Source: an uncultured bacterium
GTDB lineage: Bacteria; Planctomycetota; JAJSAM01; JAJVHW01
NCBI GenBank assembly: GCA_937996235.1
Contig: CALKVK010000006.1
Coordinates: 124,001 to 188,000 of the forward strand
DNA length: 64,000 nt
Reading direction: 5' to 3'
The notes beneath the pieces were generated by a model that saw nothing but the letters and a program-made list of their open reading frames with translations, was not told the DNA's origin and made no database searches. Made by a program: the position numbers and the translations under genes. Below, in pieces: positions 33,313 to 42,022 of the stretch (within the stretch, counting starts at the first letter, position 1; every line of letters starts with the position of its first letter).

Positions 33313-34335
33313 TCACTCCCAGAACGCCTCGAGCTCCTTCAGGCGCTCGTCGAAGTGCAGGACGACGTCGCTCCAGTCCACCTGCATGACGCGGTAGTCG
33401 GGCGGGCCGACGACGTTCGCGGGGCGCCGCACCGACGCGCGCACCGGGATCTGCGCGCCGTCGCCGTGCGCGAGCAGCTCCTCGACGCGCTCCGTCAGCA
33501 GGAAGTCGACGAGCCGCTTCCCGAGGTCGGGACGCGGACCGCCGTGCACCAGCGCCACGGTGTTCGGGATGAGCAGCGTGCCGGGCTCGCCCTCGCCCTG
33601 GTCGGGGAAGACGCGCGCGACGGGGCGGCCCTCGGCGCGCACCTTCTCGTAGTCGTCGGTGTCGGTGAAGCCGAACGCCGACTGCCCGCGCGCGACCATC
33701 TCGGCGAGCCGCGCGTTGCCGCCGGGGAAGATCGCGCCGTTGTCGAAGAGCCCGCGGAACCAGGTGCGCGCGCCCTCCGCGCCGAGCACGCTGTAGAGCG
33801 CGCAGGCGTGCGTCAGCGTGGTGCCCGTGAGCGGCCGGACGAACGACGTGCGCGTGCGCCACTCGGGGTCGACGAGGTCCTTCATCGACTTCGGGCGCCG
33901 GTCCTCGGGCACGAGCTCCGTGTTCACGATCAGGATGCGCGCGCGCGCCGCGATGCCCGTCCAGCGCCGCTCGGGATCGCGGAAGTACGCGGGGATGTCG
34001 GCCGCCGACGGCGAGTCGTACGGCTCGAGCACGCCCTCCTTCGCGAGGCGGATCGTGTGCAGGATCTCGTTGTTCCAGAACACGTCCGCGCGCGGGCGGG
34101 CGCGCTCCTCGCGCAGCCGCTGCACGAGCCCGACGGTCTTGTTCGCCTCGGTGTCGAACTCGCGGTGGACGTGGATCCCGGTCTCCGCCTCGAACGCGTC
34201 GAGGACGGGGATCGCGTGGACGTCGTCCACGGCGCAGTAGACGGTCACCCCCTCCTGGCGCGGCCACACGAAGATCGCGGCGACGAGCGCGGCGGCGGCG
34301 AGCGCCGACAGCGCGAGGAACACGGCGGGCTTCAT
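33313..34335 (-). CDS. Periplasmic solute-binding protein (iron/Fe3+ ABC type)
   Basis: A 340-residue binding protein of the type II periplasmic fold (FbpA/FutA-like). Residues 1-24 form a signal peptide or anchor, then VTVYCAVDDVHAIPVLDAFEAETGIHV. The core has NKTVGLVQRL, ADVFWNNEILHTIRLAKEG and GNARLAEMVARGQSAFGFTDTDDYEKV. The family binds Fe(III) or other small anions, and the ligand here is not readable. No permease or ATPase follows. The ATG overlaps the stop of the response-regulator gene (ATGA), so it is the last member of a four-gene sensory operon and may act as a ligand sensor rather than a transporter part. Confidence 0.82.
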   Translation of the reverse strand: MKPAVFLALSALAAAALVAAIFVWPRQEGVTVYCAVDDVHAIPVLDAFEAETGIHVHREFDTEANKTVGLVQRLREERARPRADVFWNNEILHTIRLAKEGVLEPYDSPSAADIPAYFRDPERRWTGIAARARILIVNTELVPEDRRPKSMKDLVDPEWRTRTSFVRPLTGTTLTHACALYSVLGAEGARTWFRGLFDNGAIFPGGNARLAEMVARGQSAFGFTDTDDYEKVRAEGRPVARVFPDQGEGEPGTLLIPNTVALVHGGPRPDLGKRLVDFLLTERVEELLAHGDGAQIPVRASVRRPANVVGPPDYRVMQVDWSDVVLHFDERLKELEAFWE

Positions 34336-35105
34336 CGCTCCTCCTTCGCGGGACGCTCGTCGCCGCGGACGCGGTACGCGTCGGCGGACAGGCCGAGGTC
34401 GGTGACCTTGCGGTGCATGTTGGGTCGCGTGATGCCGGCGATCTCCGCGGCGCGGCTCACGTTGCCGCCCGTCAGGCGCAGCAGCTCGTCGGCGTAGAGC
34501 AGCTCCGTCAGGCGCACGACCTCGCGCAGTCCGAGGTCGCCCGTCTGCGTCTCGGGCGGCGCCGGGAGACCGCGCTCGGCGACGCGCTCGCGCAGGTACG
34601 CGGCGAGTCCCCGCGGGGGCGTCTCGACACGCGCCGCAGCGCGCGGCGCCACGGCGGAGGGCGGCACTGGCAGCGGCGGCTCGTCGGCCGCCGGAGCGAC
34701 GTCGCGGATCGTCGGCGGACGCGTCGGCGCGCCGTCGGTGCGCAGCGCCTTCGCGACCGCGGTGCGGATCTCGTCCACGCGGAACGGCTTCGTGACGTAG
34801 TCGCTCGCGCCCTGCTTCATCGCCTGGAGCGCGTTCTCGACCGAGCCGTACGCGGTCATGAGGATCACGGGCAGCCGCGGCAGCGTCGCGCGCAGCGCGC
34901 GCATGAGCGCGACGCCGTCCATGCCGGGCATGCGCACGTCCACGAGCGCGACGTCGGGCGCGCGCGCGTGCGCCGTCGCGATGGCCGCGGGACCGTCCGG
35001 CGCCTCGACGACGTCGTAGCCCTCGCGGCGCAGCGTCTTGCACAGGAAGTAGCGCATGCTCTCCTCGTCGTCGACGACGAGCACGGTGCGGGCGTCCTGT
35101 GTCAT
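34332..35105 (-). CDS. Response regulator with receiver and Fis-type HTH domains
   Basis: A 257-residue regulator. The receiver domain (residues 8-120) keeps the DD pair (VVDDEES), the phosphorylated Asp in ALVDVRMPGMDG, Thr in LMTAYG, and Lys in VTKPF. A Pro-rich linker leads to a C-terminal Fis-type helix-turn-helix (about 210-245; LTGGNVSRAAEIAGITRPNMHRK). The sigma-54 AAA+ domain normally between such parts is absent, as in PrrA/RegA- or ActR-like regulators, so it should work without sigma-54. It overlaps the kinase gene and the binding-protein gene by four bases each. Confidence 0.9.
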   Translation of the reverse strand: MTQDARTVLVVDDEESMRYFLCKTLRREGYDVVEAPDGPAAIATAHARAPDVALVDVRMPGMDGVALMRALRATLPRLPVILMTAYGSVENALQAMKQGASDYVTKPFRVDEIRTAVAKALRTDGAPTRPPTIRDVAPAADEPPLPVPPSAVAPRAAARVETPPRGLAAYLRERVAERGLPAPPETQTGDLGLREVVRLTELLYADELLRLTGGNVSRAAEIAGITRPNMHRKVTDLGLSADAYRVRGDERPAKEER

Positions 35106-36676
35106 GCAGCACCTCCTCCGGCCGCGGCGGCCGCGGCCTCCTGCCGGCGCGGCAGCGCGATGCGGAACGTCGCGCCGTGCCCCGGCTCGCTCTCGATCTC
35201 GATGCGTCCGCCGTGCGCGCGGACGATGCCGTAGCTGACGGAGAGCCCGAGGCCCGTGCCCTCGGGTCCGCGCGTCGTGAAGAACGGCTCGAAGAGCCGC
35301 TCGCGGATGTCGGCGGGGATGCCGACGCCGGTGTCGCTCACGCAGAGCTCGACGCTCTCGGGCGTGCCCGTGACGGCGAGTGAGAGCTCGCCGCCGCGCT
35401 CGCGCATCGCGTGCAGCGCGTTCGTCGCGAGGTTGAGCAGCACCTGGTGCAGGCCGGACGCGTCGCCGCGGAGGCGCGTCTCGCCCGACGCCGTCACCCG
35501 CACGCGCACGCCGAGGCGCACGGCCTCATGGTCCACGAGCGTCGCGACGTCGCGCGCGAGGTCCGCGGCGTCGATCTCCTCGGCGCTGCCCGTGCCCGGC
35601 CGCGCGAAGCGCAGCAGGTTGCCGGTGATGGCCGTGCCGCGCCGCGCAGTGCGCTCGATCATCGCGAGCGTCGTGCGCAGCTCGGTGGGGTCGCTCTCGC
35701 GCGCGGCGTCCTCCGCGCAGCCGAGGATGCCGCCGAGCAGGTTGTTGAACTCGTGGGCGACGCCGCCCGCGAGCGTGCCGAGCGACGCCATCTTCTCGGC
35801 GTGGCGCAGCTCGCGTTCCTTCTCGCGCAGCTCCGAGAGCGCCGCCTCGAGGCGGCGATTCGCGTCGCGGCTCTCCTCGAGCGCCGCGCGCAGCTCGGCC
35901 GTGCGCTCGCGCACCCGCTCGCCCAGCTCCGCGTTCAGCGCCTCGAGCTCGCCGTGTGCGGACTCGAGACTCTCGGTCATCGTGTCGAACGACGCGCCGA
36001 GCCGCGCGACCTCGTCGTCGCCCGCGATGTGCAGCCGCGTGCCGAGACGTCCCTGCGCCACCGCGCGCGTCGCCTCGGCGAGGCGCCGCACCGGCGCGAG
36101 GACGGTGCGGTAGACGAACGCGCCGTGCAGGAGCAGCAGTCCGCCGAAGAGGGCGAGCAGCAGCGCGCCGGCGCGCACGGACGTCGAGCGCCCGAACGAC
36201 TCCGCGCGGTCGCGGTTGCGCTGCGCCACGCGCTCCTGCTCCGTCGTCAGCCGCGCCTCGGTGCGCTGACGGAGCTCGTCGCCGAGGACGTCGAGGTCGC
36301 GCTCCGTCGCGCGCGCCAGCTCGTCGGCGCGCTCCGCGGCGTGTGCGCGCACGCGCTCCGCCGCCGGCGTCGCGAACTCGAGCGGCAGGTCGTCGATGGT
36401 CGCCGCGGACGCGCTCAGCGCGTGCTGCACCGACGAGCGCACGAGCAGCACCGACGCGTCCGCGTCCGCGCGTGCGGCGCTCGCGGCGCGCAGCGCCTGG
36501 TCGCGCAGCAGCTCGCCCGACTCGCTCTCGAACTCCGCGCGCAGGTACGGCCGGAACAGCACGAGCAGGCAGAACGCGGCGAGGCCGAACGCGACGCCGA
36601 GTGCCGCCGACGAGCGGAACGCGAGCGAGCGCGTCGCGCGCACCGGGGTCGCGTCGCGGGGGGCGTCGGCGCTCAT
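35102..36676 (-). CDS. Sensor histidine kinase
   Basis: A 524-residue membrane kinase. Transmembrane helices at about 21-42 and 169-189 frame a periplasmic helical sensor of about 125 residues. Then HAMP (190-240), a coiled coil (240-300), HisKA with His308 in GGVAHEFNNLLG, and the ATPase with N-box (QVLLNLATNALHA), G1 (DTGVGIP), F-box (LFEPFFTT) and G2 (GTGLGLS). It should phosphorylate the adjacent regulator. The upstream gene encodes a periplasmic ABC_sub_bind protein whose stop overlaps this ATG, suggesting that this protein feeds ligand status to the sensor domain. Confidence 0.92.
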   Translation of the reverse strand: MSADAPRDATPVRATRSLAFRSSAALGVAFGLAAFCLLVLFRPYLRAEFESESGELLRDQALRAASAARADADASVLLVRSSVQHALSASAATIDDLPLEFATPAAERVRAHAAERADELARATERDLDVLGDELRQRTEARLTTEQERVAQRNRDRAESFGRSTSVRAGALLLALFGGLLLLHGAFVYRTVLAPVRRLAEATRAVAQGRLGTRLHIAGDDEVARLGASFDTMTESLESAHGELEALNAELGERVRERTAELRAALEESRDANRRLEAALSELREKERELRHAEKMASLGTLAGGVAHEFNNLLGGILGCAEDAARESDPTELRTTLAMIERTARRGTAITGNLLRFARPGTGSAEEIDAADLARDVATLVDHEAVRLGVRVRVTASGETRLRGDASGLHQVLLNLATNALHAMRERGGELSLAVTGTPESVELCVSDTGVGIPADIRERLFEPFFTTRGPEGTGLGLSVSYGIVRAHGGRIEIESEPGHGATFRIALPRRQEAAAAAAGGGAA

Positions 36677-37662
36677 CGCCGCCCCCCGAGCGCGGGCAGC
36701 AGGAGGTCCGCCGCGGCGGCGAACGGGAGCGGCACCTCGTGTCCGAGCAGCCGCGCCGCGTTCAGGCTGACGGCGGAGAGGCGGCGCGCCGGACGCCGCA
36801 CGCCCACGTCGCTCGGCACCTCACCCGCGCGCAGGCGCTCGGCCAGCGCCGCGGCGGCGAGCCCGCACGTGCGCGGGTCCGTGTACAGCACCGCGGCGGC
36901 ACCGGCGTCGAGCTGGCCGCGGCGGGCGCCGAGGAGCGGGATGCCGCGGCCGCGCAGCGCCCGCGCGAGCGCGTCGGCCGCCGCGTCGTCCACGGTCGCC
37001 GGCATCCAGATCGCGTCGGCACGCGGCAGGAGTTCGGCGAGCACGGCGTCGGCGCGGTCGCCCGCCGTGCCGGGGCGCAGCGCGGCCGACACGGTCGCGA
37101 CGCCGTCCGACCCCGCGCGCTCGGCGACGTCCGCCGCGGCGCGGCGTCCCTGCGCGTCCTCCGGCACGACCACGCCGAGCGTGGCGAGCCGCGGCGCGGC
37201 GCCGCGCACCCAGTCGACCACCGCGGCGGCCGCGGGGCCGTCGGCGACGCCGCAGACGTTACCGCGGCCGGGCAGCCCGAGCGCCTCCGGGTAACCCACG
37301 CCGACGAACACCACCGGCCGGCGCCGCAGCGCGTCGCGCGCGAGCTGGGCCGCGCGGGGGCCGACGGCGAAGACGACGTCCACGTCCACGTTGTCGAAGT
37401 CGAACTCCGCGACGGACGTCCGCGCGGTCGCGTCGTCGGCGCCTCCGACGCGTTCCAGGAGGCGCGGCTCGACCGCAGCGAGGCGGAACCCCTCGCGCAG
37501 ACCGGCGACGACGGCGTCGGACTCGGGCGAGCCGTCGGTGGTGAAGATGCCGAACCGCGGGGCGGACGCCGCCGCCGCACCCGACGGGGGGAGCGTCGCC
37601 GTCGCGGCGACGACGAGCGCGGCGACGACCGGCAGGAGACGACGGAGCACGCGAGGGCGCAT
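36673..37662 (-). CDS. Periplasmic ABC_sub_bind-family binding protein
   Basis: A 329-residue exported protein: signal peptide to about residue 30 (ATLPPSGAAAA), then a type I periplasmic-binding fold (FGIFTTDGSPESDAVVAGLREGF, PVVFVGVGYPEALGLPG, TLGVVVPEDAQGRRAA, ADAIWMPATVDDAAADALA) matching the ABC_sub_bind (PF04392) family. Such proteins are often encoded beside two-component systems, not transporters. GGAGG precedes the ATG at 37662; upstream in-frame codons lie in the promoter region. It is the first gene of the four-gene operon and overlaps the kinase ATG by four bases. Confidence 0.85.
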   Translation of the reverse strand: MRPRVLRRLLPVVAALVVAATATLPPSGAAAASAPRFGIFTTDGSPESDAVVAGLREGFRLAAVEPRLLERVGGADDATARTSVAEFDFDNVDVDVVFAVGPRAAQLARDALRRRPVVFVGVGYPEALGLPGRGNVCGVADGPAAAAVVDWVRGAAPRLATLGVVVPEDAQGRRAAADVAERAGSDGVATVSAALRPGTAGDRADAVLAELLPRADAIWMPATVDDAAADALARALRGRGIPLLGARRGQLDAGAAAVLYTDPRTCGLAAAALAERLRAGEVPSDVGVRRPARRLSAVSLNAARLLGHEVPLPFAAAADLLLPALGGRR

Positions 37663-37898
37663 CGGGGACCTCCGAGACGGAGCAAGCCTCGAACCGCGGA
37701 CTAGTGTGCCGTTTTCGATACACGCCTGCAACGCCGTGTCGCCCGCATCACGCGAAGGTCGGCCGCGCTCCGCCCTGTCGTGTCCACGATGGCGCGCGAC
37801 GCTGCGGGCGGCGCCCCCGTACAATCGCCGCCCTTCGCGACGCCGTTCCGGGCGGCGTCCGTGCCGGTCCCGTGCTCTGGTCCCTCGAGGGCGAGTCG
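37663..37898. other. Divergent promoter region of the sensory operon and metallopeptidase gene
   Basis: 236 bases separating the two divergent units. A TACAAT box at 37820-37825 faces the plus-strand gene. AT-richer sequence with CTAGTGTGCCGTTTTCG at 37701-37717 probably carries the minus-strand promoter, but I cannot define its boxes. Confidence 0.4.
37820..37825 (+). promoter_or_regulatory. -10-like box of the metallopeptidase gene
   Basis: TACAAT, the best sigma-70 -10 match in this region, lies 73 bases before the ATG at 37899. It would leave a leader long enough for the GAGGG ribosome-binding site. Confidence 0.4.
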
Positions 37899-40322
37899 AT
37901 GAGGCTGATCACCTGCTCCCGCTGCAACTCCCAGTTCGATGTCGCGAGCATGACTCCCGGCACGAGCTTCGTCTGCGGCAAGTGCCGCAACGTGCTCCAG
38001 GTGCCGCAGGCGGGACCGGTCGTCCAGCCCATCTCCTCGCCGCCCCCGCGCGCATCCGTCGGCGCACCCCCCGCCACGGTCGCGCTCACGCCGGACCAGG
38101 TGCGCAAGGCGCTGGCCGCGTCGAAGGACGTCGGCGCCGCGCGCGCCGCACCGGCCCCCGCGGCGGTGCCGGCCGGTCGTCGCGCCGAGCCGCCCGCGAC
38201 GACCGCTCTGACTCCCGAGCAGACGCGCGCCGCGCTCGAGGCCTCGCGCAAGCTCGCGACCGACCGCCAGGCGGCGGCCGCGGCGCCGGCGACGCCCGCC
38301 GAGCGCAAGCTCCCGAAGGCGATGCAGCAGCGCGCCGCGCAGGCCGCGCAGGCCGCGCCGCAGCGCGCGGGCGGCCCGCCGCCGGCGGCCGAGGCGCCGC
38401 CGCAGAACCAGGGGAAGAAGAAGTCGAAGCCGGCGAAGCCGGCGCGTGCGCCCGCCGCGCGGGGCGGCGAGAAGAAGTCGAACACGGCCGTGCTCGCCGG
38501 CGCCGGCCTCGGCGTCGTAGTCCTGGGCGCCGCGGCGTTCTTCCTGCTGCGCGGCGGCGACGGAGGCGGCTCGGCCGCGGCCGGCAACGGCAACGGCACC
38601 GGCGAGGTCGCGACCGGGGGCGGCAACGGCGGGGGCGCGACGCCGGCCGCGGGAGGGGGCGGCACCGGGACGACGCCCGCGAAGCCGGCGGTGGACCCCT
38701 CGGACCCCGTCGCGGTGTTCCTCGCGATGTCGTCGACCGAGCAGAAGGACGAGGTCGGCCGGCGCGTGCGCGAGGCCATCGGCAGCGACATGAACCTGCG
38801 CGCGGCCTACGACTTCTTCGCGCAGGAGCGGTTCGCCGGCAACGCCGCGGCGAAGCTCGGCCGCGAGATGGCGTGCGAGTCCGCGCTGCGCGAGGACCCC
38901 TCGAGCGCGTGGGCGAACGAGGCGTCGGGCCGACACGACCTGCTCACGTACCTGCGCGCCTGCATGTCGGACTGCCCAAAGGCGTTCGAGTTCTCCGACG
39001 AGGACGAGCTGAAGATCCAGCAGCAGCTCGCGGAGGTGGAGAAGGCGCCGTCGCCGTGGGTCGACGCGAAGACGTTCAAGGAGATCCAGCCGGTCGTCGA
39101 GCGCGTGCGGCAGCGCGAGGAGGCGCTGAAGACCGACACGCGTCTCATCGCCGTCGAGAAGCAGAAGGACTGGGTCCGCAAGAACGACCTGTTCAAGGAC
39201 CTGAAGCGCAAGATCCGCTTCGACGACCCGTACGTGATCATCCAGCAGTACAAGGACTTCTCGGAGGCGGAGATCAAGGCCTCCGGCGCGAGCCTCGAGG
39301 CGCAGAACCTGAAGCGCGAGGAGAAGGCCGCGCACTTCGCGAAGCGCGACGGGATCATCTTCCAGGAGCTGAACCGTCAGTTCCGGAAGCTCTTCGCCGA
39401 GCGCTTCAACCTGCCCGAGCTGCAGGAGCGCGGGCGCCTCTTGCGCGTGCTGATCCTCTGGGACCGCGAGACGTTCGACGAGTGGCACCGGCGCCAGAAC
39501 TCCGGCATCTCCGGGTTCGTGCGCGCCTACTACAGCCCGACCGAGCGCCACATCGTCCACTATGTCGGCACCGAGTCGCTGACCGACACCGACCTCATCT
39601 ACTGCGCGAACGGCCGCGTGCAGAAGGAGGCCGACTCGACGACGTTCCACGAGGGCACGCACCAGCTCATGCACGAGTACGCGGCGATCTTCCAGGGCAA
39701 CGCCCTGCCGAACGATCCCGGGCAGGAGGCGCAGGTGCCGCCGCGCGTCTCGATGTGGTTCGACGAGGGCCACGCGGAGTTCATGGGTGCGGTCGAGGTC
39801 GACGAGAAGAACGTCGAGAACCTCGACGGCGAGTTCTTCCACAACCGCCTGCTCGTCGCGCGCATCCCGGGCGCGCGCTACATCCGCAAGAACCGGATGC
39901 CGCTCTGGCCGCTCTCGGAGCTCATCCTCCCGAACCACAACGGCGAGATGACGCAGAAGGCTGGGGAGCTCTTCCAGGGCAACGTCGGCCTCGGCGCCAG
40001 CCAGTTCTACTTCCAGGCCTGGGCGCTCGTGCACTTCGCCTGGTACTACGACAACGGCAAGTACCGCTCGAACCTGCTGGACTACATGGAGAAGGTGCTC
40101 AAGAACGAGCACGGCCCGGACGCGTTCGTGAAGTGCTTCAAGCTCCCGAGCAAGACGGACTTCGGCGACTTCGAGAAGGAGTTCGCCTGGTACTACGACC
40201 AGATCCTCGCGCGTCCTGTGGGGCGCAAGGGCGACAACGGCCCGTACTACCGCACCAACACGGACCCGCCGACGGGCACGTGGGACCCGAACGCGTCCAC
40301 CGGCGACTACGACGACGAGTGA
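37899..40322 (+). CDS. Zinc-ribbon, membrane-anchored DUF1570-like metallopeptidase
   Basis: An 807-residue protein. An N-terminal zinc ribbon (Cys6, Cys9, Cys26, Cys29) is followed by an Ala/Pro-rich cytoplasmic linker with repeated ALTPxQxRxALxAS motifs. One transmembrane helix (about 196-217), a Gly-rich linker and a large extracytoplasmic domain come next. That domain carries HEGTH (His584, Glu585, His588), the HExxH zinc-peptidase motif, and MWFDEGHAEF about 40 residues later, which would supply the glutamate ligand as in DUF1570-type gluzincins. The substrate is unknown. The topology places the ribbon inside and the peptidase outside the membrane. The end is Gly/Pro/Asp-rich. Confidence 0.8.
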   Translation: MRLITCSRCNSQFDVASMTPGTSFVCGKCRNVLQVPQAGPVVQPISSPPPRASVGAPPATVALTPDQVRKALAASKDVGAARAAPAPAAVPAGRRAEPPATTALTPEQTRAALEASRKLATDRQAAAAAPATPAERKLPKAMQQRAAQAAQAAPQRAGGPPPAAEAPPQNQGKKKSKPAKPARAPAARGGEKKSNTAVLAGAGLGVVVLGAAAFFLLRGGDGGGSAAAGNGNGTGEVATGGGNGGGATPAAGGGGTGTTPAKPAVDPSDPVAVFLAMSSTEQKDEVGRRVREAIGSDMNLRAAYDFFAQERFAGNAAAKLGREMACESALREDPSSAWANEASGRHDLLTYLRACMSDCPKAFEFSDEDELKIQQQLAEVEKAPSPWVDAKTFKEIQPVVERVRQREEALKTDTRLIAVEKQKDWVRKNDLFKDLKRKIRFDDPYVIIQQYKDFSEAEIKASGASLEAQNLKREEKAAHFAKRDGIIFQELNRQFRKLFAERFNLPELQERGRLLRVLILWDRETFDEWHRRQNSGISGFVRAYYSPTERHIVHYVGTESLTDTDLIYCANGRVQKEADSTTFHEGTHQLMHEYAAIFQGNALPNDPGQEAQVPPRVSMWFDEGHAEFMGAVEVDEKNVENLDGEFFHNRLLVARIPGARYIRKNRMPLWPLSELILPNHNGEMTQKAGELFQGNVGLGASQFYFQAWALVHFAWYYDNGKYRSNLLDYMEKVLKNEHGPDAFVKCFKLPSKTDFGDFEKEFAWYYDQILARPVGRKGDNGPYYRTNTDPPTGTWDPNASTGDYDDE

Positions 40323-40370
40323 TCCCGTCGCACCGCCGCGCTGCGGCGTGAGCCGTCGGGGGCGATCCGG

Positions 40371-42005
40371 GTGAAGCTGCGCCTCGGACCCGGCACACCG
40401 GCTGCAGGCTTCCTGATCGCCGCGTGCCTCGCGCTGCTCGCCCACGCCCGCGTGCTCGCGTGCGCGACGCCGATCTGGGACGACGCCGTCTTCCTGCTGC
40501 GGGACGAGCGCGTGCGTTCGCTCGCCGGCGTCGTCACGGCGTTCGGCGACTCGTTCTTCGGCCCGCACGCGCCCAACGAGATGTACCGACCCGTCGTGAA
40601 CGCGTCGCTCGCGTTCGACTGGTGGTTCTCGGGCAGCACGCCCGGCGACGTGCACCTGCTCTGGTTCCACCTCGTGAACCTGCTGCTGCACGCCGCCAAC
40701 GCGGGGCTCGCGTACCTGTTCCTCGCGAACCTCACGGCGCGCAAGCTCGGCGCCCCGCTGCTCGCCGCGTGCCTCTTCGCCGTGCACCCCCTCGCCGTCG
40801 AGCCGACCGCGTGGATCGTCGGCCGCTGCGACCTCCTCGCGACCTTCTTCGGGCTCCTCTCCGGCATCTGCCTGCTGCGCGTTCCGGCGCGCCGCGCGCT
40901 GCTGGTTCCGGCGCTCCTCGCGTACACGCTCGCGCTCTTCGCGAAGGCGTCCGCCGCGCCGCTGCCCGTCGCCGTGGCGCTCGGAATCGTCGCGTACCGC
41001 GGGATGCCGCCCGCGCAACTCTTCGGACGGCGCGTGCTCGCGCGCTTCCTGCCGTTCCTCGTACCGCTCGGCGTGTGGATCGGCGCGCGCGCGCTGGTGC
41101 TCGGCGCACCGTTCCCGCGCGCCGGGGGCGTCGTGTGGCACGACGTCCCGGCTCTCGCCGCCGCCCGCGGCGTCGGGCGGGCGGTCGCGATCCTCGCGTC
41201 GCACATCGTCCTGCCCGTGGGACTCTGCGGCGACTACCGGGCCGACGCGGCGTGGGATCCGGCCGAGGGGGGACTCGGTCCGCACGCGGTCGCGGGCCTC
41301 GCGCTGCTCCTCTTCTGCGGGTTCTACGGGCTGACGCGACTCCGCGCGCGGCCGCGCGTCGCGTACCCGCTGCTCGCGTTCGCGCTCCTCCTCGTGCCCG
41401 TCCTGCAGGTCGTCCCGATCGGTGCGATCGTCGCGGAGCGCTTCGCGTACCTGCCGATGCTCTTCGCGCTCCTGCTCGTGGGCGAGGGGCTCGAGCGCGC
41501 GTTCGAGACGGGGCCGCGGCCCGCCGTCCTCGCGACGACGTTCGCGCTCTTCCTGCTCCTCGGCGTCCAGTCGCAGCTGCGTGCCGCCGTGTGGCAGGAC
41601 CCCGTCGCGTTCGAGCGCGACGTGCTCGCGAGCTACCCGGGCGCGCGCGAGCCGACGCAACGGCTCGCGCTCGCGCTGTCGGACCGCGGCGAGGGCGACG
41701 AGGCGCTGCGGCTGCTGCGTTCGAGCGCGGCGCGGCAGCGCCGACCGGACTGGGAGTGGCACCAGATCGGCGCGATCCTGCTGGAGCAGGGCGACCTGAC
41801 CGCAGCCGAGCCCGCCCTGCGCCGCGCGCTCGAGCTGTCGCAGCGCGACGCCCAGCTCGGCGCGAAGGTGCGCTACAACCTCGCCGTGCTGCTGCACCGC
41901 ACGGGGCGCGACGACGAGGCGCGTGCCTTCCTCGACGAGGCGCTCGCGCGCGCGCCGCACCTCGCGCCGGCGCGCGCCCTGCGCGAGAAGCTGACGCCGC
42001 GCTGA
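40371..42005 (+). CDS. TMTC/DUF1736-like multipass protein with C-terminal TPRs
   Basis: A 544-residue inner-membrane protein with about 10-11 hydrophobic segments and a C-terminal tail of roughly 130 residues containing two to three TPRs (RRALELSQRDAQLGAKVRYNLAVLLHRTGRDDEARAFL-like). Motifs in the first loop (ATPIWDDAVFL, NEMYRPVVNASLAFDWW) and the AVHPLAVEPTAWIVGRCDLLATFF helix pair match the TMTC/GT-C mannosyltransferase-like family. The Asp-Asp pair in the first loop is the expected catalytic site. The likely role is protein or glycan O-glycosylation; the sugar donor is unknown. GTG start, 48 bases after the metallopeptidase gene. Confidence 0.72.
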   Translation: MKLRLGPGTPAAGFLIAACLALLAHARVLACATPIWDDAVFLLRDERVRSLAGVVTAFGDSFFGPHAPNEMYRPVVNASLAFDWWFSGSTPGDVHLLWFHLVNLLLHAANAGLAYLFLANLTARKLGAPLLAACLFAVHPLAVEPTAWIVGRCDLLATFFGLLSGICLLRVPARRALLVPALLAYTLALFAKASAAPLPVAVALGIVAYRGMPPAQLFGRRVLARFLPFLVPLGVWIGARALVLGAPFPRAGGVVWHDVPALAAARGVGRAVAILASHIVLPVGLCGDYRADAAWDPAEGGLGPHAVAGLALLLFCGFYGLTRLRARPRVAYPLLAFALLLVPVLQVVPIGAIVAERFAYLPMLFALLLVGEGLERAFETGPRPAVLATTFALFLLLGVQSQLRAAVWQDPVAFERDVLASYPGAREPTQRLALALSDRGEGDEALRLLRSSAARQRRPDWEWHQIGAILLEQGDLTAAEPALRRALELSQRDAQLGAKVRYNLAVLLHRTGRDDEARAFLDEALARAPHLAPARALREKLTPR

Positions 42006-42022
42006 CGCGCCGCGGCGCTCAG
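42002..42022. terminator. Stem-loop spanning two convergent stop codons
   Basis: CTGA (42002-42005), one bulged C, GCGCCG paired with CGGCGC, then TCAG (42019-42022). The outer pairs contain both stop codons. No U-tract. Confidence 0.45.
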
